Below, piece after piece: positions 49,524 to 55,288 of a DNA stretch of 55,288 bases. Numbering within the stretch: the first letter of the stretch is position 1; the number at the start of each line of letters is the position of its first letter. The DNA is taken from NCBI GenBank assembly GCA_045643885.1, contig JAZRFY010000010.1:1-55288 (forward strand), read 5' to 3'. The position numbers and the translations under genes were made by a program. The notes beneath the pieces are model-generated. The model did not search any database. It had not been told where the DNA came from and was given only the letters and a program-made list of their open reading frames with translations. This DNA is from RGIG4608 sp045643885. Lineage in GTDB: Bacteria > Bacillota > Clostridia > Oscillospirales > CAG-272.

Positions 49524-50508
49524 ATCTCAAATAAACGTATTCGTTTAAAAATTCCATGACCTTGCTCATAGGAATCGCACATCCGTGGTGATTAGAGTCG
49601 AATCCCGCAAAATTGATGCCGACAAGCTTGCCCGAAGAATCAAGCAACGCTCCACCACTTGAGCCCCTGTCTATCAGGGCACTGTGAATAACAACGTCAA
49701 AAAGCACGTCAGCAAGGGTTTCATCATCTTCCTCAGAATTTATCACCTTATAAGCAAGTGCATTTCCGTACGTAATGGCATTCTTTTGACCTAAAGGAGT
49801 GCCGATGGAAACCACGTATTCCCCGATGGCTACGTCTTCACCATACTCAATCGGTTCAATATAAGGAGCATCCTCCTCAGACTCATATTTAAAGCACAAA
49901 AGAACAAGATCGTATGAAGGATCAACCGCCTCTACACCGTTGACGTTTTTGTAGATGGATGCCTCGTATCTGTTTCCCCAGGCATCACAAACAGTAAAGC
50001 TCTGCTTTGAAAATCCACTCTGCTTATAGACAACGTGATAATTTGTAAGCACATAGCAATATCCACTTGAAATGTTTATAACAACACCCGATCCTTGGGA
50101 GGTCGCAGATGAGGTTTCTACAAGTCCTCCTGCCATGGTGTTGTAGCATTTATTTTCAACGGACACTATGCTCTTCATCGTTTGGGTGGTGATCATATTA
50201 GTAAGATTTACTGCATCCAAAACGAATTTAGCATAAAAATTCATATCAGCAACGATAATCGTTGAAAAATCATATTCATATGCAAGATTCGAATCTGTGC
50301 ACCAACCAACAAATATCTGATTTTCCTTTTCAGGACTTTTAGGCTGTGATATCACTTGTCCCAAAAGTGCCGTTTGAGTGGCATAAAGCTCACCGTCAAC
50401 GAAGAAATTTATATTACATAATTTTATTTCATCGGGCAAAAAAGAGCATCCACAAACAAATGATGCAAAAATAACAAGAACAAGCACCATTGATATAACT
50501 CTTTTCAT
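49522..50508 (-). CDS. trypsin-like serine protease lipoprotein with InlB-type repeat, 328 aa
   Basis: ATG at 50508 after AAAGGAG. Lipobox CGC (Cys21). Residues 30-97 form an InlB-B-type repeat (..NINFFVDGELYATQTAL.. ..FVGWCTDSNLAYEYDF..YAKF). The chymotrypsin-fold domain has His158 (TNYHVV), Asp200 (SYDLVLL) and Ser284 (DRGSSGGALLD), all intact. There is no PDZ domain, unlike DegP/HtrA. It probably processes or controls proteins at the cell surface. Confidence 0.88.
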   Translation of the reverse strand: MKRVISMVLVLVIFASFVCGCSFLPDEIKLCNINFFVDGELYATQTALLGQVISQPKSPEKENQIFVGWCTDSNLAYEYDFSTIIVADMNFYAKFVLDAVNLTNMITTQTMKSIVSVENKCYNTMAGGLVETSSATSQGSGVVINISSGYCYVLTNYHVVYKQSGFSKQSFTVCDAWGNRYEASIYKNVNGVEAVDPSYDLVLLCFKYESEEDAPYIEPIEYGEDVAIGEYVVSIGTPLGQKNAITYGNALAYKVINSEEDDETLADVLFDVVIHSALIDRGSSGGALLDSSGKLVGINFAGFDSNHHGCAIPMSKVMEFLNEYVYLR

Positions 50509-50577
50509 AATATCACTCCTTTCAACTCTATTTTATCATCCAAAACCAAATTAATGATAAATAATTTGTAAATATTC

Positions 50578-51588
50578 TTATTCCTTTAATGAAGTCAAAA
50601 TTGCAGTAAGCTCCTCAATATTTTCTGCAGTATTGATTCTATTTCTGAGCTCGGCAGCGCCTCTGATTCCGGTCATATACCAACCAAGATGCTTTCTGCT
50701 CTCGGCAATGCCTGCGCGCTCTCCCTTGTACTCTATCATAAGTCCCAAGTGCCAAAGAGCCGTATCTATGGTTTCATTTATTGAAATGGCGCGTTCCTCT
50801 CTGTTTTCAAGAAGACTAACCACGTTTTCAAATATCCACGGATTTCCAAGAGAGCCTCGACCTATCATAACTCCGTCGCATCCTGTTTCCTTTATCATTT
50901 TGAGTGCATCGGATGGCTTGAAGATATCACCGTTTCCGATAACGGGAATGGAAACTGCCTCCTTAACTCTTGCTATCTGAGTCCAATCAGCACTCGGAGC
51001 ATATTGCTGCTCCCTCGTTCTTCCGTGCACACATATCAAGGATGCACCTGCATTTTCAAGTCTTTTTGCCATTTCAACGGCATTTATGGAGTTTGCATCC
51101 CAGCCTGTTCTTATCTTAACGGTAACTGGGACGTCAACGGCATCCACAACTGCCCTTACTATCTTCTCTGCCAACTCGGGATTTTTAAGCAATGCCGAGC
51201 CCTCTCCGTTGGAAACGACCTTGTGAACAGGGCAACCCATATTGATGTCGATGGCACTGGGGGTGTGCAAGCTCGTTGTTCCTCTATAGGAATTATTTGC
51301 TATCATCCTTGCAGCCTCAGCCATAAATTCAGGCTCACTACCAAAGATCTGTACTGCCATGGGAAGCTCACCCTCACCAATTGCTGCCAAGGGAGCAGTT
51401 TTTGATGGGGATGCGTTAAGACTCTTCTTTATCTTTTGCTCATAGCAAAGAGCCTTGGCACAAACCATCTCTGAAACGAGATATTCCGCACCGTATTTTT
51501 TGCAAACCGTACGAAAGGCGTGATCGGTTACTCCTGCCATAGGTGCAAGCATTATTCCGTGCTTTAATTCTATATCCTTAAATTTCAT
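50578..51588 (-). CDS. dusB: tRNA-dihydrouridine synthase B, 336 aa
   Basis: ATG at 51588 with AAAGGAG upstream; a longer frame lacks a site. FMN-binding TIM barrel: LAPMAGVTDHAFR, DINMGCPVHKVV, catalytic Cys in EMVCAKAL, VKIRTGWD, VHGRTREQQYA, IGNGDIF and MIGRGSLGNPWIF. It reduces specific uridines in the tRNA D loop with NADPH. Start region divergent from the P-type ATPase gene. Confidence 0.95.
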   Translation of the reverse strand: MKFKDIELKHGIMLAPMAGVTDHAFRTVCKKYGAEYLVSEMVCAKALCYEQKIKKSLNASPSKTAPLAAIGEGELPMAVQIFGSEPEFMAEAARMIANNSYRGTTSLHTPSAIDINMGCPVHKVVSNGEGSALLKNPELAEKIVRAVVDAVDVPVTVKIRTGWDANSINAVEMAKRLENAGASLICVHGRTREQQYAPSADWTQIARVKEAVSIPVIGNGDIFKPSDALKMIKETGCDGVMIGRGSLGNPWIFENVVSLLENREERAISINETIDTALWHLGLMIEYKGERAGIAESRKHLGWYMTGIRGAAELRNRINTAENIEELTAILTSLKE

Positions 51589-51619
51589 GCAGATCACTCC
51601 TTTCATAAATATCCTTATA

Positions 51620-51648
51620 ATTTTACCACAACTTGTGCCTTCCGTCAA
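51620..51648 (-). promoter_or_regulatory. dusB promoter
   Basis: On the minus strand TTGACG (51648-51643), 17-base spacer, TAAAAT (51625-51620). Confidence 0.65.
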
Positions 51649-51708
51649 CTTATATTTTCTCTTTTTCCATCATATAATTTAGCAAAATATCACTTAAGGA
51701 GAAAAACG

Positions 51709-54285
51709 GTGGAAAACAAAAAGCATCGTGGTCTTAGCACGGACGAGGTCGCAAGGTCTAAAGAAAAATACGGAACCAACCGAATGACGAAAAAGAATAG
51801 CAAATCCTTTCTATCCTCGTTTATTTCAAATCTCGGAGATCCCGTAATTCGCGTACTGATAATCTCACTTATTGTAAATATAGTATTCACGTTCAAAAAT
51901 ATCGATTGGTTTGAAACGGGTGGAATCGCCATAGCCATCGTGCTTGCCACCACCATATCCACAGTATCAGAGCGTTCCTCAAAAGCTGCTTTTGAAAAGC
52001 TTAACAAGAGCGCTATGTCCTATGCCAAGGTCAGAAGAAACGGCACTGTCGAAGACATTCCGTCCGATGAGATCGTAACCTTTGACGTTGTCCTTCTTCG
52101 TGCAGGTGATAAGGTGTGTGCCGACGGCTATCTTATCAGTGGTTCCCTCTCCCTTGATCAAAGTGCTTTGACGGGTGAAAGCAAGGAAATTGCAAAAATC
52201 CCCCCAAAAAGCGAAAAGGACGTCGATCTTTCTCCAAGCTCCCCTCACTCCTGCCTTTGTGGAAGTCTTGTTTCCTCGGGTGAGGGTGAGATGCTCGTTT
52301 TACGCATAGGAGACAAGTCCTTTCTTGGAGGAGTTGTTGGTGAACTTCAGGAGCAAACGCGTGAAAGTCCACTTAAAATCAGACTTTCAAAGCTTGCCAA
52401 GCAAATAAGTATACTTGGCTACGGAGCAGCTGCGCTGATAACTCTTTTAAGCCTCTTCTCCTCCGTCGTTATCCAAAGTGATTTTGTATACGAGGTCATC
52501 CTGTCAAAGCTGACAGATCCTTTATATCTTGCAAAAGAGATTTTGCACTCCATCACTCTCGGCTTGACTGTGGTCATCATGGCGGTTCCTGAGGGACTTC
52601 CCATGATGATAGCCGTTGTGCTTTCCTCAAACGTCAAAAGAATGCTTTCGGACAACGTTCTTGTCAGAAAGCAAACGGGCATTGAGGCCGCAGGTAGTAT
52701 GAATATTCTTTTCACCGACAAAACGGGCACGCTCACTAAAGGAAAAATGAGTGTTGAGGGTTTTATCCTCGCTGACGGCTCAGTAATAAACGGGATCTAC
52801 GAGCTTAAAAAAAGCCACCCTCGGATATACGAGGCATTTTGCGAAAATGCCCTCTATAACTCATCAGCCATTCTTTCAAAGAAGAAAATTGTCGGTGGTA
52901 ACTCCACGGAACGCGCCTTGATTGACTCCGTTAAAACCAAAATAACACCCGATTATTCGGGTGTTTCAAGCAAGCTCCCCTTCGATAGCAACACAAAATA
53001 TTCCTTTGCCACTTACAAGGGAAACGATTATATAAAGGGCGCGCCCGATACAGTTCTTGTAAACGCAACTTCCGATTCGTTTGACCGTCTTTTAGTCGAA
53101 TGTGCAATTGCCGAAGCACAGTCCAAGGGAAATCGCGTTATCGCGATGACCAAAAACAAGGATTTTATTTGTGCTCCCATCATAGCAGATCCCATAAGAC
53201 GAGAAGCGAGGGCATCGGTCGAGTCCTTAAGGCGGGCAGGCATAAAGACCGTGATGATCACCGGTGACGGAATCCTCACTGCACAAAGCATTGCCGAAAA
53301 AACGGGGATCATCTATAAAGGACACGATATTTGCCTTTCTCATAATGAGCTTGAGATGATGAGTGATGAAGAGGTTGCAAAAATTCTTCCCCACCTTTCC
53401 CTTCTTTCACGAGCCCTGCCAAGTGACAAAAGCCGTCTTGTGAGAATAGCACAAGGACTTGATATGGTGGTTGGAATGACCGGTGACGGCATCAACGATG
53501 CCCCCGCCCTCAAGCTTTCCGACGTTGGCTTTGCCATGGGTGACGGAGCCGAGGTTGCCAAGGACGCGGGGGATATCGTAATCCTTGACAACAATCTTGC
53601 ATCCATCGTAAAAGCCGTTTTGTACGGAAGAAACATTTTCAAAAGCATAAGAAAATTTCTCGTTTTTCAGCTCACAATGAATTTTTCGTCTGCTCTTGTG
53701 TGTATGATAGGCCCACTTTTAGGATTTGACACGCCCATCACAGTTTCTCAAATGCTTTGGGTAAATATGATAATGGATACTCTCGGTGGCCTTGCCTTTG
53801 CAGGAGAAGCCGCACACAAACGAATCATGCGAGAAAAGCCAAAGCGTCGCGACGAGCCTATATTGAACGGATATATGGTGCACCAGATACTTTTGTCGGG
53901 TAGCTTTTCGGTTCTTATTTCAATGCTCTTTTTAAAAGCACCTATATTTTTTGAGCATTTCAGGAAAAGTGAAGACGACCTCATTTTGCTTTCTGCATTT
54001 TTTGGACTTTTCATCTTTCTTGGAGTGATGCAATGCATCAATTCCCGAACGGACCGACTCAACATCCTTGCAGGTCTTGATAAAAATCCAACCTTTGTGC
54101 TTATTATGGCGCTCATATCACTGATACAAATTTCATTCATCTATTTTGGCGGTGAAATATTGCGTGCCACTCCCCTGTTAAAAAGTGAATTGCTTTTCAC
54201 TTTCGGATGTGCGTCACTTGCCATCCCTGCAGAGCTTATAAGAAAAATGCTCTGGCGATTTTCGGGGCATACCGAGGGATTTTAA
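51709..54285 (+). CDS. P-type Ca2+-transporting ATPase (P2 family), 858 aa
   Basis: GTG at 51709 after AAGGAG. Actuator TGES at 155-158, membrane PEGLP at 294-298, phosphorylation site DKTGTLT with Asp337, KGAPD in the nucleotide domain and GDGINDAP at 592-599. About ten membrane helices. PEGLP and the C-terminal WVNMIMDTLGGLAFA place it with PMCA/SERCA-type calcium pumps of bacteria. It exports Ca2+ from the cytosol using ATP. The N-terminal cation domain is short. Single gene. Confidence 0.93.
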   Translation: MENKKHRGLSTDEVARSKEKYGTNRMTKKNSKSFLSSFISNLGDPVIRVLIISLIVNIVFTFKNIDWFETGGIAIAIVLATTISTVSERSSKAAFEKLNKSAMSYAKVRRNGTVEDIPSDEIVTFDVVLLRAGDKVCADGYLISGSLSLDQSALTGESKEIAKIPPKSEKDVDLSPSSPHSCLCGSLVSSGEGEMLVLRIGDKSFLGGVVGELQEQTRESPLKIRLSKLAKQISILGYGAAALITLLSLFSSVVIQSDFVYEVILSKLTDPLYLAKEILHSITLGLTVVIMAVPEGLPMMIAVVLSSNVKRMLSDNVLVRKQTGIEAAGSMNILFTDKTGTLTKGKMSVEGFILADGSVINGIYELKKSHPRIYEAFCENALYNSSAILSKKKIVGGNSTERALIDSVKTKITPDYSGVSSKLPFDSNTKYSFATYKGNDYIKGAPDTVLVNATSDSFDRLLVECAIAEAQSKGNRVIAMTKNKDFICAPIIADPIRREARASVESLRRAGIKTVMITGDGILTAQSIAEKTGIIYKGHDICLSHNELEMMSDEEVAKILPHLSLLSRALPSDKSRLVRIAQGLDMVVGMTGDGINDAPALKLSDVGFAMGDGAEVAKDAGDIVILDNNLASIVKAVLYGRNIFKSIRKFLVFQLTMNFSSALVCMIGPLLGFDTPITVSQMLWVNMIMDTLGGLAFAGEAAHKRIMREKPKRRDEPILNGYMVHQILLSGSFSVLISMLFLKAPIFFEHFRKSEDDLILLSAFFGLFIFLGVMQCINSRTDRLNILAGLDKNPTFVLIMALISLIQISFIYFGGEILRATPLLKSELLFTFGCASLAIPAELIRKMLWRFSGHTEGF

Positions 54286-54290
54286 AACAA

Positions 54291-54316
54291 AAAAGCACCC
54301 CCAAGGGGTGCTTTTT
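54291..54316. terminator. bidirectional terminator after the ATPase gene
   Basis: 11-bp stem (AAAAGCACCCC with GGGGTGCTTTT, loop CAA), A run before, T run after; also serves the gene at 54324. Confidence 0.88.
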
Positions 54317-54323
54317 ATATAAA

Positions 54324-54752
54324 TTATTCTTCGTCAAACTTAGCTTCTGTAATAACGGGCTGCCATCTTACTCCACCAAGGCTCAAGATATATGCATAAA
54401 GCATCAAGCCAAACCACTGGAAGAAGAATGCAAATGAGCTGAATGCCAGAAGTACTCTCTGAGCAAAGATTGCGGGCATGCAAACAAAATACAAAACTGC
54501 CTGTGCAGCCTGTCCAAGGCCTTCTCTCTGCTCTTTCAACCAAATCTGAAGGTAGTCAGCAGGTGCTGCAATTCCCTTAAAGAAGAACCAAGTAAGCCAG
54601 TATGCAAGTCTTGCGAAAAAGAAAGAGATGCGATAAGGAAGGAAGATGAGCATAAGAATGATTCTAATCACAATGTTAATACTACGATATTTCTCAGTAG
54701 CAGCCTTATCAAATTCCTTTTTCAAATTCTTAGATAGTTTCAAATAATCCAT
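54324..54752 (-). CDS. small membrane protein, 142 aa
   Basis: ATG at 54752 after AAGGAGG. Amphipathic charged N terminus (MDYLKLSKNLKKEFDKAATE), then aromatic-rich membrane segments at about residues 26-60 and 82-118. No family recognised. Own promoter and terminator. Confidence 0.75.
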   Translation of the reverse strand: MDYLKLSKNLKKEFDKAATEKYRSINIVIRIILMLIFLPYRISFFFARLAYWLTWFFFKGIAAPADYLQIWLKEQREGLGQAAQAVLYFVCMPAIFAQRVLLAFSSFAFFFQWFGLMLYAYILSLGGVRWQPVITEAKFDEE

Positions 54753-54783
54753 AATATACCTCCTTGGATATTTTGATATAGCA

Positions 54784-54812
54784 ATTTTAACACAATATTC
54801 ACACTTTGTCAA
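54784..54812 (-). promoter_or_regulatory. promoter of the small membrane protein gene
   Basis: On the minus strand TTGACA (54812-54807), 17-base spacer, TAAAAT (54789-54784). Confidence 0.75.
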
Positions 54813-54924
54813 TGCTATTTTAGTAATATTGTGTAATTTCGGGGTGAAACAGAGGCTTTTTTGACGAATTTACTGTAATCTTATGAAAATTTGTAATAAA
54901 ATACCAATGAAAAAAAGACACGCG

Positions 54925-55257
54925 ACGTCCTTTCGACAAATTTGCGAACCGGATTCTGCGCGACCCTGTCGCACAGAGCCGAGTCCGATGAGGGTGAGTG
55001 TCGACAAAACAAAAAGAGCACCCACTTGGGTGCCACCCGGAAGGCTCGCTTTGCGAGCTAAATTCGTCGAGGAGTTCCCGTGCGAGCACGGAACGTCCTT
55101 TCGACAAATTTGCGAACCGGATTCTGCGCATAAATGCGCAGAGCCGTGTCCGATGAGGGTGAGTGTCGACAAAACAAAAAGAGCACCCACTTGGGTGCCA
55201 CCCGGAAGGCTCGCTTTGCGAGCTAAATTCGTCGAGGAGTTCCCGTGCGAGCACGGA
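54925..55257. repeat. 168-bp tandem repeat, two copies, same family as at 17912-18255 but inverted
   Basis: Copies begin ACGTCCTTTCGAC at 54925 and 55093. Each contains, read on the minus strand, a terminator-like hairpin GCACCCAAGTGGGTGC with T tail and the shared segment GTGCTCGCACGGGAACTCC. The last 31 bases of the window differ from the repeat. No credible gene lies in 54813-55288. Confidence 0.85.
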
Positions 55258-55288
55258 AAGTCGGAGGCCAAGCGGGCTTAGGAAGACA

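Noticed and set aside
54820..55281. Long open frames on both strands with repeated peptide motifs
   Set aside because: They arise from the 168-bp tandem intergenic repeat, have no ribosome sites and contain terminator-like hairpins.
55258..55288. Possible start of a tRNA at the window end (GGAGGCCAAGCGGGC..)
   Set aside because: Too short to test for a cloverleaf; acceptor partner would lie outside the window.

Overview
The window looks like a chromosomal segment of an anaerobic, probably gut-dwelling Bacillota (class Clostridia, uncultured lineage). Pointers are AGGAGG ribosome sites almost everywhere, TTGACA-17-TATAAT promoters, hairpin-plus-T terminators, NrdR, the YceD-L32 pair, CoaX next to an ECF S component, DUF1538 with a P-II-like partner, ABC sugar import genes without their own ATPase, and many lipoproteins. 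The genus cannot be named from this sequence alone.

Bases 1 to 17890 are the right part of an integrated mobile element. Its right end is a 44-nt copy of the 3' half of a tRNA-Arg(CCU) gene (17847-17890), so the other end, and presumably the integrase, lie left of the window. From left to right the element holds a truncated surface-type gene, two small sigma-70-region-4-like regulators, and a ten-gene plus-strand operon (2326-11561). That operon has the layout of a filamentous (inovirus-like) phage: small basic proteins, a putative single-strand DNA-binding protein, three related membrane-anchored Ig-like proteins, a large signal-peptide/C-terminal-anchor protein, a 45-residue membrane peptide, a membrane-bound Zot/pI-like ATPase and an HUH rolling-circle Rep. 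Large palindromes lie in the gaps on both sides of the operon, and a shared TTTGGGG..AAAGTTTGGG motif flanks it in inverted orientation. A converging minus-strand operon (17259 down to 11858) carries plasmid/ICE accessory genes: PcfJ-like, a PcfK-like/MutS-domain-I fusion, ArdA-type antirestriction and small unknowns.

Bases 17891 to 55288 are ordinary chromosome. Intergenic repeats of one family occur as tandem copies at both edges (17.9-18.25 kb and 54.9-55.26 kb, opposite orientation). Between them lie manA, a VWA lipoprotein, an SGNH esterase, a cation/proton antiporter, nrdR, small membrane and regulatory genes, an ABC-F ATPase, and a MATE exporter behind a structured attenuator-like leader. 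Next come a CofE-like ligase, a DD-carboxypeptidase, a family-4 uracil-DNA glycosylase, a P-II-like/DUF1538 pair, a pair of membrane proteins (one with a Gly/Arg/His-rich N terminus), tRNA-Gln(CUG) and a two-gene chromate transporter. The right part holds a trigger-factor-like extracytoplasmic foldase, rpmF-yceD, a DUF3737 protein, a sugar ABC transporter, coaX and an ECF S component, holA, a trypsin-like lipoprotein, dusB, a P-type Ca2+-type ATPase and a small membrane protein.

The strongest candidate for something undescribed is the hybrid element: an inovirus-like replication and assembly module placed in an integrative plasmid-like backbone, with unusual Ig-like paralogues, an atypical Walker A motif and no obvious classical major coat gene except the 45-residue peptide.
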